Shown here piece by piece: positions 13,301 through 28,240 of a DNA stretch of 64,000 nucleotides (positions are counted from its first letter, which is position 1; every line of letters starts with the position of its first letter). The notes under the pieces were generated by a model, which saw only the letters and a list, made by a program, of their open reading frames with translations, was not told where the DNA came from and searched no databases. The position numbers and the translations under genes are program-made. Location: positions 5,285,086 through 5,349,085 of the forward strand of contig VXAI01000028.1 of assembly GCA_013399305.1 (NCBI GenBank). Reading direction: 5' to 3'. This stretch comes from Rostratula benghalensis. Taxonomy: Eukaryota; Chordata; Aves; Charadriiformes; Rostratulidae.

Positions 13301-14910
13301 AAGGAATTTCAGATGACAAGGAGATGATGCAAGAGTGAGGCTAGGCCACTCCCTGTGTATGTTTCTTGAGTTACTCTGAAAGTCTTCTGTGGCAGTAGAG
13401 TTCTGACAATACTCCCCTCAAATTAATGGGAGTGATTTGGGTTGGCATTAAGCCGTTGGGCATGTCTATTGTTATCCCCACCCCAACTTTGCTACACAAA
13501 TATTGTGACCCTCGGATACCAGACATTGAATTATTATGTGCACAGGAAAAGCTGGAAAGCTTTTACAGCCGTTTTCCTGCAGTGTGCTGAAGGCAGACAG
13601 CCCGTGTGAGTGTGGCTCTGATTCCCAGGCAGTTGCACAACTGAGGTTTAAATGATTGGGTTTGTTTTGGTCTGAAACATGGCTGCCTTTTGGACAGTCT
13701 TACAGACATTCTTATAACGAGCTGTGGGTTTGGGGTTTTTTTGAGAATTGCATTTTTTTTCTCCTCTTGTAAAAACTACCTAATTATTTTAGGTTTTTTT
13801 TGGTTAAATTTATCTCTATATCCCAGTAACTGAGTAGCCAGTGACTGTAACTGGGTAAGCTGCATGAAGATAGTTGGCAGGTCCGTGGGACAGGGGTCTC
13901 AGCTGATTTGAGTGAGGCTCGTGTGCCATTCAAGTCAGTATCTGCTCAACTTGCAGCAGAGTCACAGAGGCTATGACTCTGGTCTTTGGGGGTTACCACT
14001 ATAGTACATTACTTTTTACAATAATGCTGAATCTGAGCAGTTTAACAAGTATCTTCACTTCTTCCATCCACTCTTTTTTGTTTTGTTTTGTGTTCTCCTT
14101 CTACTGTAAACCATCTCCTATTTACGTTTTTTTTTGCTGCAGCTCTTTTCTTCTTGTGTACTTACTCTTCCTTCGTGGTCTTTTTCTTTGTCAGTGTCAT
14201 GTTCCATTTTTCTGCCTTCCAAGTTATTTTAATCAGACTCTTCATTTTCCCTTTCTTTATAATCTTGCAGTTGATACTTCTCATATTCTAAACCTTTCAC
14301 AAAATATGTTTGCTAACCTGCCATGATCGCCTGTGCTCCTTTTCCTTTCACTGCTCATCAGGCCTGAACGTGCTTATATCCTCTCATGTATATCAACAGT
14401 GCTTTTGATTTTCTAGCTCCAAATACTCTGTTTCGCTCTGGTTCCCCGCTGCTCCGCTCCGCTTCTCTCTAATCTTACGGAGGAGTGATGTTAGATTGGC
14501 TTTTCATGCCAACTCCTTTCTCCAATTTCTTCCCAAGAGAAGTGGGGAAGAATAGAAACCAAGTCCAGCCTCTACAGGAACCTCTGCAACTATGGAAAAA
14601 ACCAGCTCAGCTTCAGGTCTTGTTATGAAGATGGTGCTGATTCCCTAAATGGAGAACCTTGGTCTGTACCTCACTTGACGTGTCAGGGAAGCTTTTTCCA
14701 AACATGCTTGACATAGAAAATGTAATACCTTTTTCCATGAAAACTTAGTTTTACATAATAGGATGTGAAGGTAGGTTACGGAGAGTTTGCATAAAACAAA
14801 AACTTGAGAAGAACAAATATGCTACCTTTTATCATCCCTTGTTTTAAGATAGGATAGAAATTACTCATGTATCTAGATAAATTTTATGTATTTGTCACTA
14901 AGTAAGCAAG
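10370..14910. other. Non-coding DNA between two CR1 copies
   Basis: AT-rich with short T runs. Open frames at 12417-12948 and 13973-14326 are hydrophobic or low-complexity and show no domain. A 9-bp inverted repeat lies at 11773-11796. Confidence 0.55.
11773..11796. repeat. Perfect short inverted repeat (9-bp arms, 6-nt loop)
   Basis: TCTCCTCAG and its exact reverse complement CTGAGGAGA flank a six-base spacer. Too short for a precursor microRNA; probably chance or a small cruciform. Confidence 0.6.
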
Positions 14911-15474
14911 GAATAGTGTAGCCAGCAGGAGCAGGGAGGTGATCATCCCCCTGTACACAGGTTGCACCTCGAGTACCATGCTCGGTTTTGGGCCCCTTGC
15001 TACAAGGAAGACATTGAGGCCCTGGAGCGTGTCCAGAAGAGGGCAACAAAACTGGTGAACGCAAGCCTTATGGGGAACGGCGGAGGGAGCTGGGATTGTT
15101 TAGTCTGGAGGAGGCTCAGGGGAGACCTTATCGCACTCTACAACTTCCTGAAGGAGAGTTGTGAAGAGGAGGGGGGTTGGCCTCTTCTCCCAGATAACTA
15201 ATGATGGGACTCAAGGGAATGGCCACAAGTTGCACCATGGGAGATTTAGATTAGATTTTAGGAAAAACTTTTTCATTCAAAGAGTGGTGAGGCACTGGAA
15301 TGGCCTGCCCTGGGAGGTGGTGGAGTCACCTCCACCTCTGCTGTTCAAGAAGCGTCTGGATGAGGTTCTACAAGATAGGATTTAGTAGCTTAGTGGGTAG
15401 TATTGGTGATAGGAGGATGGTTGGACTAGATGATCTTGTAGGTCCTTTCCAACCTTGTGTTTCTATGATTCTGA
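14911..15474 (+). mobile_element. CR1 LINE, 3' fragment
   Basis: Plus-strand CR1 3' end. It opens with the block encoding the [33 protein letters not shown] region and continues through the FRLDxRKxFF..VVxHWNxLP-type end to a terminal TTCTATGATTCT tail near 15474. Frames at 14962-15201 and 15161-15385 differ, so a frameshift lies between about 15161 and 15201. The element is 5' truncated and inactive. It belongs to a different CR1 subfamily from the 9.4-kb copy, judging by the different residues around the shared end motif. Confidence 0.92.
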
Positions 15475-18400
15475 GTTTTGAAGTTGCTTCCCTCCCTTTT
15501 CCTATGTTTTCCTTGAGGTGTTTCATCATAAATTTTCATTCATGAAATTTCACCCTTCAGATTTTTGAAGGCAGTGATAGTGAGGGACAGGCTAGGTTGC
15601 ACTTGGCAGAAATTGTATAACTAACCTTAAATTTCTTCTTCTGGAAAACCCATTAAGGGGAAGTTGAGATTCATTGAAAAGTTACTAATAATGTTTGATG
15701 TTTTTGTTGGGTTTGTTGTTTGTGGGGTTTGTAGCCAAAGCTGTAGGCATGTTACTTTTAAAAGTAGTTTTTTTGATTCCTGCTGTCAGGCAGATCTTGA
15801 AGGTAGGTCTGCACAGGCTACAATGAATGTTGGAAGGCTTTAAAACATGAAGAAAAAAAAAGGCAGGTTTTATTATACTATAAGCTAGAATAATTGACTG
15901 TTTAGACAGAAGTCAAATTATATGGAAAGGTGTAAAAGAAAAGAAATTAAGTGTCCTTCCTTGACTGTTGTCTTGGAGAGTAAATTCATTCTCCCAGACT
16001 TGATTTCAATTTCTTGCTGACTTTGTGGTGGCAAGCCCTTACCTTGAGACATGGTGTTTGCTCATTTTAGTCTTCTGGTGTTTAATAAGGACATAAGAAG
16101 GGTTGTACTGCTCCATCTGTGATTGATTGCAGTGGGATGCTGAGTGGTGAGCGTGCAGGAATATGTTTTCCTAGGGTGCTCTTTCAGCCACCTCTGACTG
16201 GGAGCTTAGGGACTGCTGGAGTACAGGTGGTCTCTCTGGTTTTGGTATTTGTCATTTTTCTGCTGTGAAATTATCCAGTCATTTTTTGAGACTGTTCAAA
16301 CCATGCTTTAGCTTAACTATATATCCACTGGCTTCTTTTGAACTTGCTCCTCGCTACTTTTATTGAATTTTGCCTAATTGTTGCATTGGAAAAGGTAGGG
16401 AGAAGTAGCCCCTAGAAATCTTCTCTGTGCTGCTCTCACCTATAAGACCTTCACCACTGTAGGTGGAAAATTTCTGATGCTGCGTGCTGAAAACAGTTGG
16501 TGACCTTCTTCCCATCCCTGTTTTACCTCCTCCCTGACTCACCTGTGAAGAAGACGAGCCTTAGTTCTTAACACGTTTTGGGTTTCAGTGATGATGCTTC
16601 TCTGCCCTTGGGAGCTGGTCACATGCTCTGTACTTCTGTCTCCACTCCATCTTTTTACCTCCTTTGACGCACACTGGAAGACCTTTTATGTCCCACAGCC
16701 ACCTCTTTGAATTAATTTACTAAAACAACCTATCATGGCATCCAGAAACAAAGTTCTTGCTTTATACCAGTTTTTACTGACCAGCTGAGAAAAGAGTAAA
16801 TATTAGTACACAGATCCAATTGTATGCCTTTTGGGGCTTTTTTTCTTCTGCTAGATCTTTCTTTGCTGAGATTTTAAGCTTTTGAAAACAGGTTTGTTTT
16901 TTATACGCATTTAACATGAGTTGATCAGAAATGCAGCTATCTTAAAAAGACTGAAAATAAAGAAAACCTAATAAATTGAGATGGAAAGGAAGGAGAATTA
17001 AATCTCTTTCCTTTGTTTGACTCAGGTTGCTTACTTTAGTGGTGAATTGCAATAATGATGTAAAAGTAGGACAGCAGCACTAGAAAGCAGGAAAACTAAT
17101 TGGGGAAAATTATTATTATTTTTGTAAATAACTACTTCAAAGTACAATTCCAAATGGGAAAGGCATCTGATGTCACGGCGACAATGCAAAGAGGACAAAT
17201 CTAAGAAGAAATCACAAGACTTGTCTGAGAGATTTGATCCCTTCTCTGTCAAATGTGGGCTGCTGTATATATCTGCATTGGAGTATTTTGTTTTTGTTAA
17301 AATAATTGTGTGTTTACCGATGGTTTGGCTTTTTTGTTTGGTTTCTTTTTTTTTTGGTTGAGGTGGCAGCCTTACAGGCAGCTTTGCAATCATAGATCAA
17401 CAACGCTGGATTCAGAAAGAATATGTATTTTGTTGCATTTACTGGAGCAACAATACTGTAATGTGTCTTTTTGTCCAAAGCAGTCTGAAAAGTCCTTAAG
17501 TAGTGTACTCAAAGGATAAATGCAGTGCTGAGTAAAGAATTTATTAAATGAGCAGAATTTTAAACTTATGTTGAAATATTTTTAGTGAATATTTGAATCT
17601 TAAAATGCTAGGAAAAAGAAGTGTCTTTCTCTAATTAAATTTGTATTATTTTTAAAAAAATTTTGGAGGGGAAATACGTTGTATTCTTTGTAAATATAAA
17701 TACAGCCTTCTCCGTTCTAAAATGGGCTCACTAACTTTGGCACTTTAAATGCATGATTTGTATCTTCTGTGCACCTGGAGAGAAAGGTTTGTGTTTTCAA
17801 GTAAAAGGATACCTTTTAAGAGAGCAACAGATGACATCTTATTTTGCCTTTGAAAGAAACAACAATAACAAACCCCCAATTTATAAGCGGCTTTTTTTCC
17901 TCCCTGATTCTCGTATTTGGGAAAAGGGAGAAAAAGGAGGCTGGTATCTTCAATGTATCAGTGTATCTGATCACAAAATATCAGATATATTGAAGCAGAA
18001 TAAGAGGTCATCTGTGTTTCTAGCCAGTGTCTGCCACTCTTCTCTCAATTAAATACATTAACATGACAAAAAACTTCATGTCACTGACACACGCTTTAAA
18101 AATCTTTATCTGGAGGCCTGTTCTTATTTCATTAATTTTCTCTTAGATAGTGGTGCCTAATTATGAGCTACATTGAAGCTTATATAAAAGAAGAAGAATC
18201 TGATGCAGATAAAATCAAATTTTCTTTTCATTTTATAGGCTTTCTGGGGGCTGCTTTTGAACTGGAGGAACAGTAATGACAATCAGAAAAATTGCTGTGT
18301 CTTCAGGGGTCTTTTCTAACCACGGGAGCTGGACAAATTGGTGTTGAAAGGACCTCTCCAATTAACATGTCGTCTTCTCATGTGTCGGACAATACCCTGA

Positions 18401-21400
18401 ATAGCCAATTAATTACAGATGTTTCAGCTTGTGTGGTTTTAGGTCAGATCATAGATGTGGCTCATGCCTCTTGATAGATTTTTATTTTATTTTTTTTTCC
18501 CCTTCTATAATAGCCTAATGAGAAACTAAGCACTCCAGTGAGGGTGGGGGTATGTTAGTAAACAGCTTCAATCTATATGTCACACATGTAGTATCGGGCT
18601 AAGATGGATCTGTTGAGTGCAGAGGGGTTTTGCCGCATGGTGACTTCTTTGCAATGACCTTGTCTCTCTTCTGGATGAAGGTCTGAAAAGCAAAGGTAGC
18701 CCTGAGGGAATTAGGATAGGTAACAATCTGCATAATAAAGTGGTTTTTAGAAAATACTGCGAAGGGCAATTGCTCGTTATTTCTCATAACTGAAAATGCA
18801 TATTTTGGAGGGGTTTCTGCTATAACTTAACTTCTGAGTGAGAGTTGCCAAATGGATGTAACAGTCGGCTGCCCTGCCTGTTGCATCCTCTAAAATAGCT
18901 GAGCTTTGATAATGTTATCTACAGATTTAGAAAATTCTGAGTTTGTGTGGAGATAGGAGGTTTACTGTCATCCATTTGTGGCTTGAATTTGTATGAGAAA
19001 CATGAAATAACATGAATGAAGGTGGTAAGAAAGTAGGCTGAATATTCAAAAAACCTTCTATGTCCTATCAGCATTCTTTCAGAAACAATTGCCCTCCCGA
19101 ACTGTCTGGGAGCCCAGAATAAAGGCTATTAATCTTTACATACTTATTGTGTGCCTTGCCTTACCCAAAGGCTCTGTCTCAGGAGACATACTTGACTATT
19201 TTTTTCCTTCAGTGTGGCTGTTTGCAAGGCCAGCAATTCACTTCACTGGATGCTGACTATAGTTTTCACTTGGCCTATAAACTATATTTTGCACCCACAG
19301 AGCTGAAATCTGTGCACCTTCTGCACCTAGGTAACGTTTCCAGCTTTCAGCAGCGGAGGCACTGGTTTAAAAAAATATGCAGCCACGAAATAGGATTTTT
19401 GGTTTTTCTAGCTTTAGTGCATAATATTCTACTCTACCCTTCAAACTTTGAGGAATGTCTCCAGTCGGTGACAGATGGCTGATTAGGTAGAAAATGTGTG
19501 CATGAGCCTTATTAATAGAAATGTTTGTGGCTGAACCACATTAGTACTAACCTCGCTTGTTGTGATCCTGGGAGAGGTTGATAATGCTTGTTATGAAATG
19601 TTGAAGTGATAAATTAGCCATTAGGATTTTATAGCCGATGTTTTTATTAAATGCTTGTTGGAAGGCATTTTGGCCTCAAATCAATGTGCTACAGGTATAA
19701 TTGTACTTCTGTCTTCTGCTACCTGAGCATGTTATTCTTGGGAGGAGGGGGGAGGAAAAAAACAGTGATCATCTTATTTGATGCAACATCTTCTAAAGCG
19801 ATGCTCGGGATATCACTGTATACTTTCATTCTGCTCAGTTTGAGGGACAGTTGCAGCCTGTCCCCTGAAGAGGTAGCTGGGTTTGTTTAGGAGACAGAGA
19901 AAGGAACTCCTGTCTTTCCCTGCAAGATCAAGTTAAAGGACTGCTATGGCATGGAGCGAGTGATGTTGAGCACTGGTTCTGTGGCTGCACCACAGAAAAA
20001 ACAAGTGTGAGAGCTGCTTTTCCCCCTCTGTTTTGTCCTGCAGGCTGAGCCAAGGGTAGGGGACATCTATACTATGCTTTGCTGACTGCTGAAAGCAAAA
20101 CTGTATGTATATTTAAATAATGCTAGCAAACATGTTTTCTAAAATGCTGATTGTTGTGGTGCTGCTGGAGAGATCCAGTGGTGACCTGGGGCTTTTTTAG
20201 TTCCTTTCTTTTAGTGTGTGAGGAACTATTAGTCCAGTGATTGTGGATACTGAAAAAAGCTTGATGTTTCCAGGTACTAAATAACATTTTTTCCCCCTAT
20301 AATGGAAATGCAGAGTAAAGGGCTCAGGAGTGATTTTGGATCTGTAAAATTGTGTTGGAACAAATGAAGTGCCTCTCAAGTGCAAAATAAATAGGTATAT
20401 ATTGACGTCATCCACTGTTAAGCTAATAAAATACGTCTGCTGCACAAAACCTGTTTCATTTTCTTGTATCTGCACCTTCCAAATAGGTCTGGCTCCAATT
20501 TATTTTGACAACTTAGAAAAAAATTGTTTACTTGGACATTAAAAATTGAGTTGTCAATTCCATTATCCTCCTTGTGCACTTCAATTTCAGGCTTACCTGC
20601 ATTGATGAAGAAGCGTTCCAGGAAATTCTTTTTTTAATTGAAAAAGACGTATTGTTACTTGCAAAACCTATGTAGAAAGTTGCACAGTTGCTAATAATTT
20701 GGGATTTCCCCAGTGTACAGTTTTTGCTTGCTTAGAGTGTTTGCAATTAGAAGTCTCCATCTCGATGGGATAATTAAAAAATAATTTACCACTTGGAAGG
20801 AATAGGTCTCTTTGGGCAATCTGCACTGCTATTGGTTAATTATTGCTAATTTTTGGTTATCTGATACAGTTTCTCCTGACCTGACATCTGCATAATGTAG
20901 AAGCTAATGAGAACAGAAATTAAGCCTGATAGTTGATATGACCTCTATTCGATTTGAGAGAGGAAGGTGGAAGGAGATTAAAAATAATATTATCAAAGCG
21001 GGACTTCAGCATTACTGGAAACTTTATACTGTGCACAAAATTTTTACATAGATATATGTAGAGAGAGAAAGACGCATGTGATTTAGCAAACCTTCAATTG
21101 CTTTTTGTCATACTGAAAAATAGTAGCTGAAATACTACAAAAATCTGAATATTACTGCATACTCTGCATAAGCTTTATACCTAGTTGCTGTAGGACTTGC
21201 TGTAAATTGAAGTTTTCCTCTTTGCAATAAATAAGCTTTCTACTTTTAGAGTTGCTAACAAAATATTTCTGCTGCATGATAGGCAATGGTGGTTTTTTAT
21301 ATTATTTACTTCATATATCTGAGTAACGTCTCTGTTTACAAACTGTGTCAGATTGTCAGACTCTCCCATTCCTTATACTTGATTCGAGAAGGTGAGACCC

Positions 21401-22096
21401 TGCCACAGTTCATGTGGATTCCACTCCTCTTGCACCCAGCCAGTCCTGGCCTGGTTTTACACCTCCTGGGTTTTCTACACCTCTCTTGGTTCCCAAGTGT
21501 TGATCTCTGTCAATGTTTATTGAAGTTGAAACTATTCCTGGAGCTTATACTGACTCGCCAGGGGCTTGGAGATTCTAGGATCTAACAATATTTCACAACA
21601 CTCTGTGTTTTAATGTCATTAAAAACAGGCACATAAATTTGGGTGAAGGGAGAAGGTGGCCAAATTTTCATTCAATGCCAACAGGCGCTTTCAGTGGGGT
21701 GGTTGGTGGCAAACCTTCCCTCCCTGTTGCTGGCAGGGTGTTTGTGCCCACGTGTGCACACCCACAAGGCACCGGTGGTATTTGCTCCCCGGTAAATCAC
21801 TGCCGGTAGCTCCAGGGACACTTTGTGCTAATAGTGCTGCAAAGCAGAGTTTTGGGTCCCAAAAACACATTGCAATGAGCTGAGGTTCTGGTAGCCCAAA
21901 GGTGCATCCTTTGTGGTACAAAATGACCTGGAGAGGTGCTTTGCTGAGGGAGCTCACAGAGTTGCCAGGGCTCCACAGATGGGTGCCAGGGGAGGAAAGA
22001 GGCTTGCTGAGAAAAAACTGGGATGTGACTTCTCTAAAAGGAACTGCTCTGCCTTGTGATAGCAAAATTCTTCCTAGTATTTAATTACTGGGTTTA

Positions 22097-22142
22097 GTTT
22101 TGTTTTGTTTCGTGGTTTGTTTTCTCTTTTTTTTTTTTTTTA
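22097..22142. repeat. T/G-rich low-complexity tract
   Basis: TTTTG-type repeats running into a run of about 16 T. Confidence 0.7.
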
Positions 22143-25100
22143 AACTTAGATTTTTGTGTCCAATGAGTATTTTAATGGCTCATGGGCACATGGAAACCAA
22201 AGATACAAATGGAGTGCATGTGCGAAGTAAGCCGTGTGTGATTATTTTAAAGCAAATAAAGGTGAGAAGCCTGACAAGACCATTATGGGAAGTACTAATT
22301 TGATGTTCAGCTTGGGTCTTGCAGCTCTTACTCAGTGGTAAAAGGTTGTTTTATTTGGCTGAGACAAGGTTATTCCAATTAAATGTGAATGTGGACAGGT
22401 TTATTCAGTGACAAAAGGCCACCTAGCACATTTTGGAGGTAGTTTACCTGTGTAGCTGTGACCTTTATTGATTCAGATGTATTATTCCATCTTTTAAAAA
22501 TGTTCCGTTGTGCTTTTGTTGACTGCAGAGCAATAAAATCGTGTTACATTTTGAATTTTTCTTAATGAGAAAATAGCCATATCCCAATTGAGAGGATTAT
22601 TATGATAAATGGGCAAAAATCTGCTCCTGTCTCAAAATAAATGTGGGGTTTTTTTCTATTCAGCAGCCACACAGCTCACTAAATATGATGACAGATGCAA
22701 ACGAGCAAGTTAAAAAGCCCATACAATAAGATCACAGCAGAACTTTTTAAAAAAAGGGGGGGGATGCAGCATATGAAACGAAGCCATCTGTCTCTGAGTT
22801 ACAAAGCATTCATTCCCTTGGAGAACATAATTGCGGGTCTGGCTCTTCTGTTGCAGGATTTTTATACAAAATTGTCTCTACGAAAAGTAGAATTGATTCA
22901 GAATAATGTAAAATGATTTACTTGTGGTATCATAAATTGTCTGGAGTACAGCCACAGAGTTCAAACTTCCATTACTCTTGTCCATCTCTCCAATGGCATT
23001 AGGTGAGAATAATGGTGTCTGCGGTAGCGGTTTTCTGAGCTGGTGGCTTGCAATTAAAAAAACCCAAAAAACCCCTCTTTCACGTTTTATCAATAAAAAG
23101 AAAATTAGTATGTTGGAACAATTCATTTTTGGGATGACAGGTAAATTCTCAGTCCTACTGCTGTAAGTGATAAATTGCTTTAGGACTTGCTAAATATTAA
23201 TTACAACTTTTGAATAAAATTGAAAAAGCAACTGAGTTATATTTCTGAGAGGGGGGAAATTGAGCAAATTTAAGTATTCAACTTAGAATTCTGGAATATA
23301 ATTTTTCACCTATTTTTAGATAATATATTACTATTTTGAATAATATGCATAAGTATATGTGAATCATTCAAATTAACCGTGCTTGGGTCCTTTCAGTCTT
23401 TTGTTCCACTTAATCATAAATTACTTATTTAAAAAAATGCAACGATTAAGACTTAGTGTTATAATAGAACTGAATCAGGTAATTTTTAGTTGGACCACAG
23501 CTGAATTACAGTCCTGTGCTGAAGACAGGAAAGATAATGTTCAAGCATTTCATCCTGCTCTGCATAAACTACCGTATTGCTTTCATAATTCACTTATTTG
23601 AAAAGGAGGTTTCTAAAAGAAATACAAGATAGAGTAGAATCTTCTCATGTGGAAACAAGATTGCTTTTACCTCCTTGTATTGGCTCTGAACTTTTAAGTT
23701 TCTTGATGGAGGTGGTGTCAGGTATGGAAGCGGTGCTGGGATGTGTTTTGGCACAAAAACCTAATAATGCGGTTAAGGGAAACATTAAGAGGAGTGAAGT
23801 TCAATGATCTTGAAATGCTTTCTACTCAGAGAACTTGGAAGCATTGGGCACGTTATTAAATAAAGTGGAGGAACTAGTTTATATTCTGTATGTACCTGTT
23901 CCCCCTGAATGATTGTGCCGTTCATGTTACAGGTGCACATAACTCTCCTGCTCTCTGTTCTGGCTCCACCCTGTCATGGCTTTCTATTCCTAGAATTTGA
24001 TGGGGTATCTATGAAAATCCTGCTCCTTGAAGTAGTGATATGTACCTTCCTAAATTCCTGTCCAGCCATTTAGTGAGGTGAGATTTGCCATCAGTTAGCT
24101 TAGCAGCTTTTTGTCAGCTTATAGTCGTACACCCTCTGTGCACATGTTGGCTGCTTTGCTACTGGGCTAGAGGCACAGTAAGCCTGGGGAGGTTATGTGG
24201 GACAGGGGAGAGGGAATGGGAGCCCCTTAAAATAGCTATTAACTCACCCATCTGAAATTCCAGTATCAGTTACTGTCTGACTTAAGGTGACCAAACAGCT
24301 TTTGGTTGACAGTAAGAAGGAAAATCTTTTCCCTGTGCACTCAGGATCTGTTGGCTGCTACAAAATAGTCAATTGGCTTCCATCTGTGTTTTAAATACTT
24401 GCCCACAAGTTTGGCTCAGAAACAATTTCAAAGCTTTGTTTCTTTCCAATCACTTGTGAAAGGTCTGCTCTTTGGTTTTGCCCTAACTAGGTTCAGCTTT
24501 AATGTCCCTCTTCCCTTACAGTGAAGGGACAGATGCCGGTGACCTGCAGCCTTCCTTTCCCTGAACTATCATGTTGCTTTGGGGGGCATCCACTTTTATG
24601 CTCTCTTCCAGTAGCAGATGCCTATTTTAAAAACAAATATTAATACATTAGTATGCAGTGTTCAGAGCGGCAATTTGAGAACACAGTTAATGTAATTTTC
24701 CTGTTCTGTAACACTTGTTTTCCTTGTATGCAAACTCTGGTGGAGCAACTGTGACAATCTTCTCAGTCGAAGTTTGAATATTAATTTTGTGCCAGCTATA
24801 GGAGCTGGTAACGACATAGACTCTAGTAATGCTGGCACTCGAAAGCTTTGGAGCGTTACCGGCACTCTCTTGAGGAAAAATGAAAACTCACTCTCATGTC
24901 ACTAAGGGGCAGCTGAAGTCGAGAAGAACCTCGCCAGCTTTTGCAGTCATCTTGAAAGGCTCTTGTAGTTGGTTTTGTGGGGCTCAATCAATCTTCAAGA
25001 AGAATATGCAGTGTTTCCTGCGTTCTTGACTTAAAATCTTTTTATTAGTTTACCAGTTTGTCTTAAGAGACAACAACTAAACACCCTTTGTGAATCTAGT

Positions 25101-25662
25101 GGAAAGTAGCCTCCTGACATCAGAGATTTTGGCTAGCATAGACGCCACAGGGAAGGGAGGATAATTGTTACATAGCTTCTGCTTGCTTACAGGTTTTCTG
25201 TACCCAAGGTATGTCTGTAGGGATGTTTGAACACCAGATCCCATCCTGTGCTGGGGCTTGGCTGAGATGGGAGTTACTGTGGTTTTACACTGGCTAATCT
25301 CAGTCCTTTATTTCTGTGTTGCAAAGCTCACATTCCCATTAACATAGCAGATACATTTATGCTTAACAGTAAGTTACGTTCTTTACCAGTAAATTTTGTC
25401 TTCTGGTGAGAATTTTCCCAGCATTTTTTTTTTTAATCTTGAAGGTATACAGCTATTAATATTCACAACTGTTCTTGAAAAAGCCCCAAAACAAAACCCC
25501 AGGGCCTCTATCCTTGTGAGGAAAGAGCTTCCTCACAGTGACCAAAAGTAAATGGTGAAACCCAGCCCCCAGTACTGTTCTCTGAAGGGTCATTTGCAGT
25601 CTTTGGCTGGGAGGCTTTCAGTGCTATATGCAGTAAAGCTATAATTTTCAGTGCATTAGTAG

Positions 25663-25664
<2 letters not shown>

Positions 25665-25690
<26 letters not shown>
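25665..25690. repeat. Poly-T run (26 T)
   Basis: Uninterrupted T run. The neighbouring sequence shows no processed-pseudogene or SINE body. Confidence 0.9.
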
Positions 25691-25693
<3 letters not shown>

Positions 25694-28240
25694 GGTTAAT
25701 TGGACAGATTTTCAATCTAGCCAGCTAGGGAAACTGGGGCAAGTTCTGCTTGCTTTCTTCCATCAGTAATTTCTTGCGGTGACTGGAACTGCTTATCCCG
25801 GGGAAAACATGAGGAGAATTTGGTCTGTCACAGATAACCACTGATAGCTAAGATGACTGAGCCTTAGGAAAATGCATGTGCTCTATGGACAAATGCAATG
25901 ACAACTGTTTGGTGCAGGTTTGAGTGGGAAAGGCACAGCATTTCCATGATACGGTGAACGCATTTCCTACGGGGCATTTGGGATGAGCTGACTTTTATTT
26001 TGCTGAAGCTTTAGTGATGCTCTGATCGGTTACAGCAATGCCTGGGAGAAAACTTAAGACTTCAATTCTTGAGAAATCTGTGAAAGGTTTCCCAATTTGA
26101 ATGGAACACTGTCAGGCCAAAGGATTTTCTGCACTCTTTGCAGTGTGTATTGATTTCCTGCTCCCCATGTGAAATATGAAAGCTGCAGTCATTTCTTAGT
26201 TACATGGAGTATTGGACTAAATTCAGAGGAGGACAGATGAGTGACAGTGGAGCAGAGCTAATCTGTACTGTATCACATGCCTTGCTCTGTACAAAAACAG
26301 GCAGGTAAGTGATCTGGTAGAGTAGGTGAGGAGAAGAGGAGTCGAGGGGCTTGGATTGCAACCAGCAGCTCTGCTTCCACCTTGTGCCACGTGGGACAAA
26401 TCACTTCAACTCGGAGTGAAATACTGTTTTCATTAAATCAAAGGTAAACTTCTCTTGGTGTCAGTGGAACGTGGTTTCATCCTCTGCAGTATCTTGTGTT
26501 TTTTCAGATATGATACACATGTGAGAAAACAATATCATATTGAACATCATCAACATTATTACACTGCTACCAGCAGAGAAACAAGCAAATAAAACCTATT
26601 GTGGCTGCATGCGTTAAGGCTTTCTTTACACTGATGTTTTCCTTGGTTATTGAACAATTTTGCATTTTGTCATTTCCACTTCTTAAAATCCATTGTTTTA
26701 ATGACATTTTATTCATTTGTTACACTTAAAAACATTTGCTTTCTGACAAATCAGCCTCTGGTATTTGCACACACATCTTTGTTGTATTTGTGTGATGCTG
26801 TCTTTCGCTCACTGAAAAAAAGCAGCCCACACCTACCAAAACATGTTTTAGGAAATGCATGCAAATTACATAATGCTGTAAATACTTGGTTAGTCTTACC
26901 AATTATAAAAAAAAAAAGTTTCCACTTTAATAAACTCTGATTTCTGTACAAGTATTTCCAGAATATGACATGGTAAACAACAGACTTTGGTTCTCCAAAT
27001 TAAGGTATATACAATGAATGGCTATTGCAGGTGCTTGACAAAGTACTGGTGGAGGAGGGTGGAGCTTTGCTTTGCTTTATGCTAATCTTACAGCAGCTTA
27101 TATGAACTTATAAATAAACCCTGTCGTTTCCTGCCCTGCGCTCCCAGCCCGCGCTGCAGTCTACACAAGTCCAACTGGAATTTCTTCTGCTGTTACCCAG
27201 CTGTTTCTAGGCTCTAGCTCAATTTTACAGAAGCAAAAAGTACTTTTTACATCTCACAGAGTTGGAAGAACAGGTAGAGAGGAGAGGTTTGCAGCTACCC
27301 ATCTCCCAAGTTTCTGGAGTGAAAAGAAACATATTAATTGTTATGAAGTAGTGAAACCATCATCTAATTTCCTGTAGTCTTGTACCTTTCAGTTAATGAT
27401 AACTTTGGCCTGATTGGCCTGAACGAGCCACATAAAAGCAATTACATATGGGATTATTCAGTATTGCAATTTTAGTTTGTTCTACTCCTTTATTTAATTT
27501 GCTATTTCATGTTCTAGAATTGCATGAGAATTACAGAAACTTAAAGCATGTGAGTAGACAGGTTTTACAAATTCCTTTCTAATATTTTATAGATGGTGCC
27601 AATAGACACTTAATGTCAGTTTTGGAGTTCATTACATTCTCAACTACATGTGTGCACTTGAAATGCTTCACTTAGCTTTTTTTATTTTTAAAAAAATCTT
27701 CATACTAGTTTTTTTTGTTCTTTTTCAGCCAGTCTGTGCAAAACATCAGTTGTCATATTCCAAATGAAACAGCCACATCATTATTGCTGCTGTGCCTGAG
27801 AAAAATGCTGGCAGTTTGTATTTCAGCATGATAGTATGTTAGGAATCAGTCCATCACTAATGAAAGAAATGGGCTGGATTCTAGTTTTATTAAGAGGCTG
27901 CTAAGGCAATCTTCTCCCACTTGTTGATTCGTAAACCTTGAAGAAAAACTGCTTTGCTAAGAATATTTGTTTGAACCTACCCAGTTGTTATTTTTATAAC
28001 ATAATGAAGTTAAAATCAATACTGCCAGCCCAATTCTAACAAAAGGTAGGATACAGTGTTGTTGTGTACTTCAATAAAGAATCTTGAATAGGTGAAATGT
28101 GTGTTTACTTCAGAGATTGGGTGTGTGAGAAAGAGGGGAAAATAGTGGCAGAGAAACTTCGTAGTTGGCAGAACAGTCTCGTTCCAAGCCTCTTTCCCCA
28201 GTACTCTTTATGTGGTTCATTAAAGCAGTGCTTTCCTAGC

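Larger units (their letters stand above)
15475..28240. other. Long AT-rich non-coding stretch
   Basis: No gene supported across nearly 13 kb. Contains a T-rich block at 22097-22142 and 26 T at 25665-25690. Parts of 20.5-21.0 kb and 22.3-22.7 kb are rich in TAATTA/ATTA-like homeodomain cores without simple-repeat character and could be conserved non-coding elements, but conservation cannot be judged from one sequence. Confidence 0.55.

Noticed and set aside
27040..27075. Gly/Val-rich plus-strand codons resembling a macro-domain loop of MACROD2
   Set aside because: The glycine codons do not fall in a frame giving the ADP-ribose loop motif, and no flanking splice sites fit.
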